Shown here in pieces: positions 26,217-34,061 of a stretch of 64,000 bases of DNA. Source of the stretch: Chloroflexota bacterium. GTDB lineage: Bacteria; Chloroflexota; Limnocylindria; P2-11E. Position 1 is the first letter of the stretch. Every line of letters starts with the position of its first letter. The position numbers and the translations under genes are program-made. The stretch covers positions 1 through 64,000 of the forward strand of contig VBDU01000048.1 of NCBI GenBank assembly GCA_005883625.1. Reading direction: 5' to 3'. Under the pieces are notes generated by a model. That model searched no databases, was not told the origin of the DNA, and was given only the letters and a program-made list of their open reading frames with translations.

Positions 26217-26222
26217 GATGCT
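26217..26222 (+). promoter_or_regulatory. Leaderless -10 element (GATGCT) for the phosphoesterase gene
   Basis: GATGCT is followed by six bases and the GTG start at 26229. There is no purine-rich ribosome site. It matches the TATGCT/TACGCT/CATGCT hexamers found at the same distance before other starts in this window. Confidence 0.4.
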
Positions 26223-26228
26223 GGGTCG

Positions 26229-27140
26229 GTGAGGAAGGTCGCGCCCACCCTCGTCCTCGCCTGCGCGCTCGTCGCGTGCGGAACGTCGCCCGGGGCGTCG
26301 GCGCCGACGTCTCCGCTGCCGGCCGAGACGATGGCGCCGGCCGCCGTTCCGGTCGCGACGCCCGTGCCGACGTCGGAGCCGGCCCCCGCGCCACGCGCGC
26401 GGCACGTCTTCGTCATCGTCATGGAGAACCGCGCGCCGGCGGAGGCCCTCGAGGGCCGCTACATCGCGTCGCTCGCGCGCGAGTACGCGATCGCGACGAG
26501 CTACTTCGCGATCTCGCGACCCAGCCTGCCGAACTACCTCGCGCTCACCGCCGGCGATACCTTCGGGATCCTGGACGACGCGTACCACGCCCTCGCCAAG
26601 GGCGGGCTCGGAACGCAGCTGACCGCCGCCGGCCTGACCTGGCGCGCGTACATGGAGGGCATGACGAAGGGCTGCTTCGACAGCCCGTACCCCTACGCCC
26701 TCAAGCACAACCCGTTCGCGTACTACGGCGGCGGCTGTCCGGATAACGTCGTTCCGCTCTCGGCGCTCGCGGCCGACCTCGCGGGCGCCACGCCGAGATT
26801 CGTCTGGATCACGCCGGACATGTGCCACGACGGGCACGACTGCGCGGTCGCCGACGCGGACGCGTGGCTGTCGCGCGTCGTCCCCGAGATCACCGCCTCA
26901 CGCGCGTGGCGCGACGAGGGCGTCCTCTTCATCACCTGGGACGAGAGCGACGCGCGGAATCAGGTCCCGCTCATCGTCGTCGCGCCGACGCTCGTCCGAC
27001 AATCCAGCGACCGGCGCTACGACCACTACTCGCTCCTCGCGACGGTGCAGGACGTCCTCGGTGTGCCGCGCCTGGGCCAGGCGACCGGCGTCGAGCCGCT
27101 CGCCGACCTCGTGACGGGACTCGCGGTCGCCGGTCGCTAG
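26229..27140 (+). CDS. Secreted phosphoesterase lipoprotein (phospholipase C/acid phosphatase family)
   Basis: Exported enzyme of the PF04185-type phosphoesterase family. A lipobox leader (RKVAPTLVLACALVACGT) is followed by a Pro/Ala/Thr linker. The metal-binding opening HVFVIVMENRAPAEAL is diagnostic, followed by SRPSLPNYLALTAGDTFG, then FVWITPDMCHDGHDC and FITWDESDARNQVPLIVVAP, all family positions. 303 aa, somewhat shorter than phospholipase C but normal for the acid-phosphatase-like subgroup. It would release phosphate from organic esters outside the membrane. GTG start. The MBL hydrolase gene follows after six bases. Confidence 0.87.
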   Translation: MRKVAPTLVLACALVACGTSPGASAPTSPLPAETMAPAAVPVATPVPTSEPAPAPRARHVFVIVMENRAPAEALEGRYIASLAREYAIATSYFAISRPSLPNYLALTAGDTFGILDDAYHALAKGGLGTQLTAAGLTWRAYMEGMTKGCFDSPYPYALKHNPFAYYGGGCPDNVVPLSALAADLAGATPRFVWITPDMCHDGHDCAVADADAWLSRVVPEITASRAWRDEGVLFITWDESDARNQVPLIVVAPTLVRQSSDRRYDHYSLLATVQDVLGVPRLGQATGVEPLADLVTGLAVAGR

Positions 27141-27146
27141 CCGCGC

Positions 27147-27863
27147 GTGACGAACGCGTCACGGATCCAGCCGCTCCACACCGGCCACTACACGATGCCG
27201 GCCGAGGGCGAGCGGCTCGCGAGCGATCGGATCGTCGTGACGGCGTTCCTCATCGAGCATCCGCGCGGGCTCTTCCTCTTCGATACGGGCGGCACGCTCG
27301 CCCACCGGAGCGCGGTCGCCAAGCACAGCCCGCTCGACTTCCCGCCGATCACCGAGGTCCTCCGGCGTCACGGCGTCGCGGCAGGGGACGTCAAGCTCGT
27401 CGCGAACTGTCACTTCCACGCCGACCATGCGGGCGGGAACCATCACTTCCCGGGCGTGCCGATCTTCACCCAGCGCCACGAGGTCGAACACGCACGCACG
27501 ACCGACGACTTCACCGATCTGCCCTCGGTGGTCGACTTCACCGGCGCCGCCATCGAGGAGCTCGACGGCGAGGCGGAGCCGCTGCCCGGCATCCGCATCG
27601 TGCCCACGCCGGGTCACACGCCGGGGCACCAGTCAGTGGTCGTCGAGACGCGCGAGGGCCGGGTCGTCCTCGCCGGGCAGGCGGACAGCTTCTCGTCCGA
27701 CTACGCGCGGCACCGTTACTCGCACGAGCTCTCGCTCAAGGGCGAGGCGCACGGCCCCTATCCCGAATGGATCGCGCGCTTCCAGGAGCTCGACCCGTGG
27801 CGCGTGTACTTCGCGCACGATCGAGCCCACTGGCAGCGCGACGCGTTCGAGCCGTTCGGCTAG
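27147..27863 (+). CDS. Metallo-beta-lactamase-fold hydrolase, N-acyl homoserine lactonase-like
   Basis: Dinuclear zinc hydrolase. Metal ligands are NCHFHADHAGG (His-x-His-x-Asp-His), His in PGHTPGHQSV, the bridging Asp in LAGQADSF and a C-terminal His in VYFAHDRAHW. The opening GHYTMPAEGERLASDRIVVTAFLIEHPRGL and 238-aa length resemble AttM/AhlD-type lactonases. It could open gamma-butyrolactone or acyl-homoserine lactone rings; the exact lactone is not predictable. No signal peptide, so cytosolic. GTG start directly after the phosphoesterase stop. Confidence 0.85.
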   Translation: MTNASRIQPLHTGHYTMPAEGERLASDRIVVTAFLIEHPRGLFLFDTGGTLAHRSAVAKHSPLDFPPITEVLRRHGVAAGDVKLVANCHFHADHAGGNHHFPGVPIFTQRHEVEHARTTDDFTDLPSVVDFTGAAIEELDGEAEPLPGIRIVPTPGHTPGHQSVVVETREGRVVLAGQADSFSSDYARHRYSHELSLKGEAHGPYPEWIARFQELDPWRVYFAHDRAHWQRDAFEPFG

Positions 27864-27870
27864 CCCGTTC

Positions 27871-29397
27871 TCACGGGAGCGGGCTCGGCGAGCCGATGAA
27901 CGCCTCGTAGGCCATCGCGCTGTCGCCGCCCTCGGCGTACTCGAGGACGATCGCCGCGAGGCCCAACGGCGCGCTCGTGCTCTCGATCACGACCGCGTAT
28001 TGCGGGTCGTTGCTGAGCTGCGGGATCGACGCCGGATCGACGCGCACGCCTCGTCCGTCGTAGAACGGGCCGAGCGTCTGCGTGTACACCAGCCGCCCGT
28101 CGCTGAAGCGGTACCAGCGCACCGTCGCGCCGGACGCCCCCGCCGACTGCACGAAGAACGGCGTCGTCCAGCCGCGGAACCCGCCGAGCTGGCGCGTCAC
28201 GTTGGGGAGGTACAGCTTCGCGCTCGGATGGCTCACGGCGGTGAACCCGAGGGCGGTGCCGCTCGTCAGCGTCGCGTTCAAGACCGCGAACGTCCCGCCG
28301 GTGATGGTGACGGTGTACGTCTGCATGTTGTCGAGGAAGTTGTTCTCCGCTCCGAAGTCGATCGAGGCGACGGCGCCGGGCGGGATCGGGTCGTTCGTGG
28401 TCGCTCTGAAGTCGGGGATGTCGAGACGCACCGTCTCGCCGAGGCGGTAGAACTGAAGGTCCGGCTTCGCCTCTTTGTTCCCCGCGTTCTGGACATGGAG
28501 CGTTGAGCTGCGACCGATCTTGTCGATGTTCCGGGCGAGATATGGGACGAACGACTTGGTCCCCGGATCGGCGATCCCGTTGTAGCTGTACGCGCGTGGC
28601 GCTGCGACGCCCGGCGCATCGTTGTGGACGTTGGTCACGACGGCGATGGGTTGATCCGCCGTGATGGTCGCGGCGTACTGACCGGCGCCGATCGACGGCT
28701 CGCCACGGGGATCGACGAAGCCCGAGCGGCCCGGCTCGATCCGTCTCGTGAGGTGGAGGCTCGGCACCGGTACCCCGTTCACAAGCTGCACCGGCGTCTT
28801 CATGAGCGCGACGTCGACGTAGGCCGGGGCCGTGCCGACGTTCTGGATGATGAAGGTCGTGAGCCAGCCATCGAGATCCTTCGCGACGTACGGGAGCGAC
28901 ACCTTTGTGGCGCCGCTGCTGATGCCGGTGTAGGAAAGCGCCTCGGCGCGATCTCCCGTCCCCTGATGCTCGTTCACGACCGAGACCACGGGCGCCGCGG
29001 TCGACACGATGACGACGGCGAACTGCCCGTTCGCCGGGAGATCGGTGTCGTTGTTCGGGACGTCGGCGAAGGACGTGCCGGGCCTCAGGGCGGAGACGTG
29101 CCGCTGCGTGACGAGCGAGCCATCGCTGAACCCGTAGAACGAGATCTCGAGATCCGTGTCGGTGTTGCCGATGTTCTGGACGATGAACGGTGTCTGCCAC
29201 CCGTCGGGGCCACCCAGCATCCGCGTGACGTTCGGCAGGTAGACTGTCGCTCCCGCGGCCGCGGTGGCCGGCGCGGCCGCGACAGGAGACGGCACCGGAA
29301 AGGCGGCGACGGGCCGCGCCGGTGCGAGCGCGATGACGAACGCGTATGCGACGAGCGCGGCGCCCACCCGGGCGCCCCAGGTATTCCGAGCGACCAT
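27871..29397 (-). CDS. Secreted beta-repeat protein, unknown function (paralogue of 50227-52212)
   Basis: Exported 508-residue protein not assignable to a characterised family. After a signal peptide (GARVGAALVAYAFVIALAPARPVAA) it contains four related beta-rich units of about 110 residues, opening with YLPNVTRMLGGPDGWQTPF, LPYVAKDLDGWLTTF, VPYLARNIDKIGRSS and YLPNVTRQLGGFRGWTTPF. Each continues with an F(I/F)VQN-type strand and a Y-x-FSDG or similar hairpin. SVVNEHQ and SYNGI links recur between units. Such repeats suggest a surface or extracellular adhesive or carbohydrate-binding structure. The ATG at 29397 follows GGAGGGGAAG. No enzymatic motif is seen. Confidence 0.72.
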   Translation of the reverse strand: MVARNTWGARVGAALVAYAFVIALAPARPVAAFPVPSPVAAAPATAAAGATVYLPNVTRMLGGPDGWQTPFIVQNIGNTDTDLEISFYGFSDGSLVTQRHVSALRPGTSFADVPNNDTDLPANGQFAVVIVSTAAPVVSVVNEHQGTGDRAEALSYTGISSGATKVSLPYVAKDLDGWLTTFIIQNVGTAPAYVDVALMKTPVQLVNGVPVPSLHLTRRIEPGRSGFVDPRGEPSIGAGQYAATITADQPIAVVTNVHNDAPGVAAPRAYSYNGIADPGTKSFVPYLARNIDKIGRSSTLHVQNAGNKEAKPDLQFYRLGETVRLDIPDFRATTNDPIPPGAVASIDFGAENNFLDNMQTYTVTITGGTFAVLNATLTSGTALGFTAVSHPSAKLYLPNVTRQLGGFRGWTTPFFVQSAGASGATVRWYRFSDGRLVYTQTLGPFYDGRGVRVDPASIPQLSNDPQYAVVIESTSAPLGLAAIVLEYAEGGDSAMAYEAFIGSPSPLP

Positions 29398-29567
29398 GCC
29401 GCTTCCCCTCCGGTCCCGCGCGTGTGGACCGTACAGCAGGCTGCAAGCCCCGCCTCGCCTCCGATGCCGCCGCGTGCACGTGGCGAGCGTCGCCTCGCAC
29501 ACGCTCGCGGCACCAGCGGATCCGCAGGTGCGTCAAGCGCGACGGCCGCGATGGTGTGTCGGGTGCG

Positions 29568-29810
29568 CTAGACCCGGCGGCGGAGCTTCAGCGCCTGGAG
29601 CGTCCCGAGGAAGGCGCACGCCGCGGCGACCGCGATCCCCGTCATGAGGAGCGCGCTGCCATTCGTGAGGAGCTCGCCGCCGCGATCGCGGCCGATGAGC
29701 CCTGCGGTGACGCCGGCCGTGGCGACCGCCGTCGAGTAGAACGCGAGCGCGAGACCGATGACCGCGAAACCGAAGAGTGCAAAGACCTTGGGCCATGTGG
29801 GGTTATTCAT
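29568..29810 (-). CDS. Small two-helix membrane protein
   Basis: 80-residue protein with two clear transmembrane segments (VFALFGFAVIGLALAFYSTAV and LLMTGIAVAAACAFLGTLQAL) joined by a polar loop (GRDRGGELLTNGS) and ending in a basic LRRRV tail. Family not recognised and function unknown. The ATG start MNNPTWPK is reasonable. The 170 bases between it and the secreted repeat-protein gene upstream hold only that gene's leader. Confidence 0.6.
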   Translation of the reverse strand: MNNPTWPKVFALFGFAVIGLALAFYSTAVATAGVTAGLIGRDRGGELLTNGSALLMTGIAVAAACAFLGTLQALKLRRRV

Positions 29811-29936
29811 GACGCGTTATCGAATCATGGTTTCGCGGCGCGTCTAGAGAACGAAAGTCCTACCGCCCGCACCGCAACGTACTGCCGCCCGCCGCGTTGA
29901 AAAACGGTTGCAGCGCGGTGTCGTACGCCACGCGCT

Positions 29937-29942
29937 TAGGCT
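29937..29942 (+). promoter_or_regulatory. -10-like element (TAGGCT) before the M20 dipeptidase gene
   Basis: TAGGCT lies eight bases before the ATG at 29951, predicting a transcript start 0-2 bases from the start codon. No ribosome site is present. It parallels TAGGCT seven bases before the TTG at 38667. Confidence 0.35.
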
Positions 29943-29950
29943 CCCCCGCG

Positions 29951-31288
29951 ATGAAGACCCAGGTCGAACTCGGCGCGCGTGTGCGCGAGCTGATGCCGAC
30001 GGTGCGGGGCGATCTCGAGACCCTCGTGCGGATTCCGTCGATCAGCCACCCCGGGCACGATCCGCGCGAGCTGCGACGCTCCGCCGAAGCGACGGCCACG
30101 ATCCTCGGCGCGGCGGGATGCGAGACGCGACTGCTCGAGATCGAGGGCGCTCCGCCGGCGGTGCTCGGACGGATCCCCGCGCCGGCGGGCGCGCCGACCG
30201 TCCTTCTCTATGCGCACCACGACGTCCAGCCGACCGGCGCGCGCACGCTGTGGCACAGCGACCCCTTCGAGCCGATCGAGAAGGACGGGCGGCTCTACGG
30301 CCGCGGTTCCTCCGACGACAAGTGCGGCGTGGTCATCCACGCCGGCGCGATCCGCGCGCACGATGGGCATCCGCCGGTCGGCGTGACGGTCTTCGTCGAG
30401 GGCGAGGAGGAATGGGGCTCGCCGAACCTCGGGAAGTTCCTCGCGCGATACGGCGACCAGCTCAAGGCCGACGCCGTCGTCCTCGCCGACAGCGGCAACT
30501 GGCGCACCGGTCAGCCGGGGATCACGATCTCACTCCGCGGCATCGTTGCATGTGACATCGAGGTCCGCACGCTCGACCACGCGGTGCACTCAGGCGAGTT
30601 CGGAGGACCGGTCCCCGACGCGCTGACCGTGCTCGCGAAGACGCTCGCGAGCCTGCACGACGAGAAGGGCAACGTCGCGGTCAAGGGCATCGCGACAGGC
30701 ACGGCCGACCCCCTCGATCTGACGGAAGAGGAGCTGCGCAAGCAGACCGGGCTGCGTCCGAGCGTGCGGCTCATCGGCGACGGCGGGATCACCGACCGGA
30801 TGTGGATGCGTCCCTCGATCTCGGTCCTCGGCATCGACGCGCCCAAGCTCACCGAATCCACGAACCAGCTCGTGCCGTCGGCGAAGGCGCGCGTGAGCAT
30901 GCGCATCCCGCCGGGCCAGGATCACGAGGCCGCGATGCAAGCCCTGATCGACCACTTGCGCTCGCATGTCCCGTGGGGGGCGGAGGTGAAGGTCGAGCCG
31001 CGCGGCGCCGGACGACCGTACCGCGTGAAGACCGAGGGCAAGGCGTACGACGCGTTGCGCGCGGCGTTCAAGGAGGCGTTCCCCAAGCCCGCGGTCGAGA
31101 TGGGACAGGGCGGCTCGATCCCGTTCGTCTTCGACTTCGCGAAGGCGTTCCCGAACGCCGCGCTCCTGCTCACCGGAGCAAGCGACCCGTTCTCGAATGC
31201 GCACTCGGAGGACGAGAGCGTCGATCTCGGCGACCTCGAGCGCTCGGTCCTCGCGGAGGCGCTGTTCCTGCAGAACCTCGCGGGGTGA
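29951..31288 (+). CDS. M20-family metallopeptidase (dipeptidase/ArgE-like)
   Basis: Cytosolic dizinc aminoacylase or dipeptidase. The metal-site motifs are in order: LLYAHHDVQPTG (His-x-Asp), GRGSSDDKCGVVIHAGAI (bridging Asp), FVEGEEEWGSPNL (catalytic Glu-Glu). The dimerisation domain contains ITISLRGIVACDIEVRT and HAVHSGEFGGPVPDA. 445 aa, matching the carboxypeptidase PM20D/CNDP-like subgroup. The upstream frame is open but has no family sequence, so the ATG giving MKTQVELGARVRELM is used. Not in an obvious operon. Confidence 0.88.
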   Translation: MKTQVELGARVRELMPTVRGDLETLVRIPSISHPGHDPRELRRSAEATATILGAAGCETRLLEIEGAPPAVLGRIPAPAGAPTVLLYAHHDVQPTGARTLWHSDPFEPIEKDGRLYGRGSSDDKCGVVIHAGAIRAHDGHPPVGVTVFVEGEEEWGSPNLGKFLARYGDQLKADAVVLADSGNWRTGQPGITISLRGIVACDIEVRTLDHAVHSGEFGGPVPDALTVLAKTLASLHDEKGNVAVKGIATGTADPLDLTEEELRKQTGLRPSVRLIGDGGITDRMWMRPSISVLGIDAPKLTESTNQLVPSAKARVSMRIPPGQDHEAAMQALIDHLRSHVPWGAEVKVEPRGAGRPYRVKTEGKAYDALRAAFKEAFPKPAVEMGQGGSIPFVFDFAKAFPNAALLLTGASDPFSNAHSEDESVDLGDLERSVLAEALFLQNLAG

Positions 31289-31297
31289 GCGCTCCGG

Positions 31298-31447
31298 CTA
31301 GGTGAGGTTGTTGCCGATGTTGCTGAAGATGTTCGAGAGCTGATCGCGAAGGAAGATCATCGCCAGGATGACGGCAATCGCGATGACCGCGATGATGAGC
31401 GCGTACTCCACGAGACCCTGACCCGCGTCTTCACGTAGCAGTCCCAC
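31298..31447 (-). CDS. Flp/Fap-type pilin
   Basis: 49-residue pilin of the type IVb Flp class. From the GTG it reads VGLLREDAGQGLVEYALIIAVIAIAVILAMIFL, then RDQLSNIFSNIGNNLT. The class-specific processing site is G followed by QGLVEYALI, with the conserved Glu at +5 and a single hydrophobic helix. A strong ribosome site (AAAGGAG) lies seven bases before the GTG. It follows the repeat-rich secreted-protein gene by 24 bases on the same strand, so the two may be cotranscribed. No TadA, TadB, TadC or prepilin peptidase gene is in the window. Confidence 0.85.
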   Translation of the reverse strand: MGLLREDAGQGLVEYALIIAVIAIAVILAMIFLRDQLSNIFSNIGNNLT

Positions 31448-31471
31448 CCTGCGGCTCCTTTCACTCCGGCC

Positions 31472-32920
31472 TTAGTTCTCGTGCGCGAAGAGCTGCTTGT
31501 ACTTGACCCAGAAGGCGTCTGTGCCGAGGCCGCTCGCTGCGATCGCGGCCTTGCAGGCCTCGCTCGCCTTGCGGCCGGCGGCCTTGCGCGTCTCGGGGCT
31601 GGCATCCTTCAGCGCGACCGCGGCGGCGTAGAGGCTGACACAGTCCTTGAGCAGCTGCTCGAACTCGGCGGTCGGCTTCGCGACCGTCGCGGGCTTCTCG
31701 GTCGGCTTCGTCGTCGCTGGCTTCTCGGTCGGCTTGCTGACGGGGCGCAGGTGCTCGAAGAGCGAGCGGTACTTCGCCCAGAACTCATCCGCCGTTAGCC
31801 CGCTCGCCGCGATCGCGGCCTTGCACGCTTCGCTCGCCTTGCGGCCCGCGGCCTCGCGTGTCTCGGGGCTGGCGTCTTTCAGCGCGAGCGCGGCGCCGTA
31901 GAGGCGGGCGCACTCCTTCACGAGCGGCTCGACGTCGGCGGTCGGCTTCGTCGTGGTCGGCTTCTCGGTCGGCTTGTTGCGCAGCTGCTCGAAGAGCGAG
32001 CGGTACTTCGCCCAGAACTCGTCCGCGCTCAGGCCGCTTGCCGCGATCGCGGCCTTGCAGGCTTCGCTCGCCTTGCGGCCGGCGGCCTCGCGCGTCTCGG
32101 TGCCGGCGTCCTTCAGCGCGATGGCGGCGGCGTAGAGGCGGGCGCATTCCTTGACGAGCGGCTCGATATCGACGATCGGCTTCGTCGTGGTCGGCTTCTC
32201 GGTCGGCTTGGTGCGCAGCTGCTCGAAGAGCGAGCGGTACTTCGCCCAGAACTCGTCCGCGCTCAGGCCACTTGCCGCGATCGCGGCCTTGCAGGCTTCG
32301 CTCGCCTTGCGGCCGGCGGCCTCGTGCGTCTCGGTGCTGGCGTCCTTCAACGCGAGTACGGCGGCGTAGAGGCGCGCGCATTCCTTGATGAGCGCCTCGA
32401 CATCGGGGGTCGGCTTCGTCTCTGGCTTCGTCACGGGCTTGCGCGCGTCGAGGAGCGGACGGTACTTCGCCCAGAACTGCTCGGCGCCAAGACCGCTCGC
32501 GACGATCGCGCGCTCGCAGGCCTCGCGCGCATGCCGCGCCGCGACCTCGAAGTCCTCGCCCGGGTTGTCCTTCTGTTTGCGCTCCATCGCCTTCGCGTAC
32601 CACGCGAGGCATTCCTTCACGAGCGGATCGAGCTCCCCGGTCGTCGTCGTCGGGGATTCCGGCTCCGCGGTCTTCTTCGCCGGCTCGGGCCTCTTGGTCT
32701 CTTCCGGCTTTTTCGTGTCTTCGGGCTTCGTCGTGGCGGCGGGCTTGGCGGTCGGCTCGGCGGTCTTCTCCCCGCGCTGGACGGCACTGGCGGTGCGGGA
32801 GTGGTACGTGTTCTCCGGGAGGTCTACGTTCGCCGCGGCGGTGCTGTACGCGCCGGCGACGAGGCTGATCGCGACCGCACCCTTGGCGAGTGTGGCGAAC
32901 CTGAACAGCTGCGAGAACAT
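31472..32920 (-). CDS. Secreted protein with five tandem Cys-pair helical repeats
   Basis: 482-residue exported protein not matching a family I know. After a signal region (residues 1-30) comes a Lys/Pro/Thr/Glu-rich stalk (about 48-95). Then come five homologous helical units, residues 96-158, 172-236, 250-314, 328-392 and 418-482. The unit reads PLVKECARLYAAALALKDAS, then ETREAAGRKASEACKAAIAA, then SGLSADEFWAKYRSLFEQLR. Each has two Cys, 29 residues apart in units 2-5 and 31 in unit 1. Units 2 to 4 repeat with an exact 78-residue period, including a KPTEKPTTTKP linker. A ribosome site (GGAAGGGG) precedes the ATG. An Flp pilin gene follows, so a surface or pilus-associated role is possible. 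Confidence 0.8.
   Translation of the reverse strand: MFSQLFRFATLAKGAVAISLVAGAYSTAAANVDLPENTYHSRTASAVQRGEKTAEPTAKPAATTKPEDTKKPEETKRPEPAKKTAEPESPTTTTGELDPLVKECLAWYAKAMERKQKDNPGEDFEVAARHAREACERAIVASGLGAEQFWAKYRPLLDARKPVTKPETKPTPDVEALIKECARLYAAVLALKDASTETHEAAGRKASEACKAAIAASGLSADEFWAKYRSLFEQLRTKPTEKPTTTKPIVDIEPLVKECARLYAAAIALKDAGTETREAAGRKASEACKAAIAASGLSADEFWAKYRSLFEQLRNKPTEKPTTTKPTADVEPLVKECARLYGAALALKDASPETREAAGRKASEACKAAIAASGLTADEFWAKYRSLFEHLRPVSKPTEKPATTKPTEKPATVAKPTAEFEQLLKDCVSLYAAAVALKDASPETRKAAGRKASEACKAAIAASGLGTDAFWVKYKQLFAHEN
31475..32635 (-). repeat. Intragenic tandem repeat array (five units, 234-bp period at its core)
   Basis: DNA of the units at 32407-32213, 32173-31979 and 31939-31745 is near-identical with a 234-base period; the outer units (32635-32447 and 31669-31475) are more diverged. 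High nucleotide identity in the middle and divergence at the ends is the usual mark of recent expansion by unequal recombination. Confidence 0.85.
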
Positions 32921-32944
32921 TTCTTCGATCCCCTTCCAGCGGAA

Positions 32945-33050
32945 TCCGGTGTGACCCCTGCTGGCCGGTGAACGCGGGGGCCGGGAGAGCGGTTCATCCC
33001 CCGCCGGTACTCCCCCGGTTCGCTAGCTCCTCTTCGCCACGGTCCCATCC
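32945..33050 (-). promoter_or_regulatory. Structured leader, possible c-di-AMP (ydaO/yuaA) riboswitch
   Basis: Read on the minus strand, the leader of the repeat-protein gene contains GCGAACCGGGGGAG, a short stem (TACCGGC) and GGGGGATGAACCGC. The order and wording resemble the 5' half of ydaO/yuaA c-di-AMP riboswitches (CGGGGGA ... GGGGUGAAUC). Several GC arms follow (CTCTCCCGGCCCCCGCG, ACCGGCC ... GGTCACACCGG). The strongly conserved 3' half of that class (CAGCUAACCUCG) is not seen, so the call is tentative. Such riboswitches often control secreted wall or surface proteins in GC-rich bacteria, which would suit the gene below it. Confidence 0.3.
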
Positions 33051-33115
33051 CGTAGCGCAGAAGACGCTCCTTGACGAGCGGATCAGGCTCGGGCTTCTTC
33101 GTGGCTTTCGCGCAC
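33050..33115 (-). pseudogene. Decayed fragment of a repeat unit
   Basis: On the minus strand this stretch reads ATKKPEPDPLVKERLLRYGM, close to the linker and first helix of the downstream repeat protein (KPE linker, then DPLVKECLAWYAKAM). At DNA level GATCCGCTCGT-AAGGA is shared. It has no start codon of its own and the Cys is replaced by Arg. It looks like a leftover of a longer ancestral array or a duplicated gene start. Confidence 0.35.
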
Positions 33116-33152
33116 GCTCGTGTCGGCGATGCGTGACCCGCGGTACCAGCGG

Positions 33153-34061
33153 CTAGAACCCCAGCTGCACGACCCCGAGCGATACGTTCGCACCGGTCAC
33201 GGTGAAGGTCGCATAGCCGTGGAGGGTCTTGCCCGCGGCGGCGTCGTAGCGCGAGAAGTAGAGGGTGACCGTCTGGCCGCGCTTCGCGCTGATCTTCGCC
33301 GTGAACGTGCCGCCGGTCGCGGTCATGAAGCAGCCGGTCGTCGTCAGCGTCGTCGGAGAGGTGACGGCTGTCGCGACAGCTGACGTCGAGACGCACACGT
33401 CGTTCGCCGGGCTGCCATCCGGATTGACGACGCCGCCGCGCACCGTCACGAGGAACGTCGTCGGCGTCGGGAGCGGCGTGGGCTTCGCGGTCGGCGCGAC
33501 GGTCGGTTGTGGCGTCGGCGCGCGGGACGGGGCGACGGTCGGTGACGGTGCCGGCGTCTCGGTCGGCGACGGCACGAGGGCGGGCGCACTGGCGTTGGGC
33601 TCGGGCGTTGACGGCGGCACGGGCTCCTCGGCCTTCGGCGCGGTCGCGTTCAGAAGGCGAAGCGCATCGTCTTGCGCGGCGCGCGCGCGACCGGCGGCGA
33701 GCGCGTTGCCCACGGCCTCCGCCCTGGCGGCCTCCTCCGTCCGCTCGTCGTAGAGCTCGCGGATGTAGTCGAGGCGATCGTCGAGATCGGTGTGCAGCGC
33801 GACGAGGGAGTCCTCGATCGCGACCCGCGCGCCGTAGAGCGCGCTGTCGGCCCCGGCGCGGAGCGTCGCGGCGCCGACGGCGAGGACGAGCAGCGCCATC
33901 GCCAGCGAGGGCACGAACCACGGCAGCGCAAGGCGGCGGCGCGCCGGCGCGCGATCGCGCCAGCGCTGCGCGAGCTGCTCGCGGACCCGCGCGGACGCGG
34001 CCTCGCTCAGGCGCGCCGTGCGCATGACGCCAAGGGCGCTGGCGAGCTTCTCGTCCGTCAC
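33153..34061 (-). CDS. Membrane protein of the DUF5667 type with C-terminal beta domain
   Basis: Partner of the ECF sigma factor encoded immediately upstream (4-base GTGA overlap). Residues 1-40 are cytosolic and could contact sigma. A transmembrane helix (PWFVPSLAMALLVLAVGAATL) follows. The extracytoplasmic SALYGARVAIEDSLVALHTDLDDRLDYIRELYDERTEEAARAEA is DUF5667-like coiled helix. A long Pro/Thr/Ser linker then leads to a beta domain with two Cys (VCVSTSA, TGCFMTA), like carboxypeptidase regulatory folds. 302 aa. Likely an anti-sigma or sigma-linked surface sensor, though no zinc-binding anti-sigma motif is seen. Confidence 0.75.
   Translation of the reverse strand: MTDEKLASALGVMRTARLSEAASARVREQLAQRWRDRAPARRRLALPWFVPSLAMALLVLAVGAATLRAGADSALYGARVAIEDSLVALHTDLDDRLDYIRELYDERTEEAARAEAVGNALAAGRARAAQDDALRLLNATAPKAEEPVPPSTPEPNASAPALVPSPTETPAPSPTVAPSRAPTPQPTVAPTAKPTPLPTPTTFLVTVRGGVVNPDGSPANDVCVSTSAVATAVTSPTTLTTTGCFMTATGGTFTAKISAKRGQTVTLYFSRYDAAAGKTLHGYATFTVTGANVSLGVVQLGF

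Noticed and set aside
29892..29918. Inverted repeat CCGCGTTG/CAGCGCGG upstream of the M20 gene as an operator
   Set aside because: Short, with one mismatch, and in a GC-rich context where such pairs arise by chance. No second copy seen.
31475..32410. Regular 234-base repeats considered as a CRISPR-like or satellite array
   Set aside because: The period is a multiple of three, the units are in frame in one coding sequence and there are no unique spacers of CRISPR length.
32824..33921. 365-codon minus-strand frame through the leader and the DUF5667-type gene
   Set aside because: Mostly an off-frame shadow. Only the short stretch resembling a repeat unit (33050-33115) is meaningful, and it lacks its own start.
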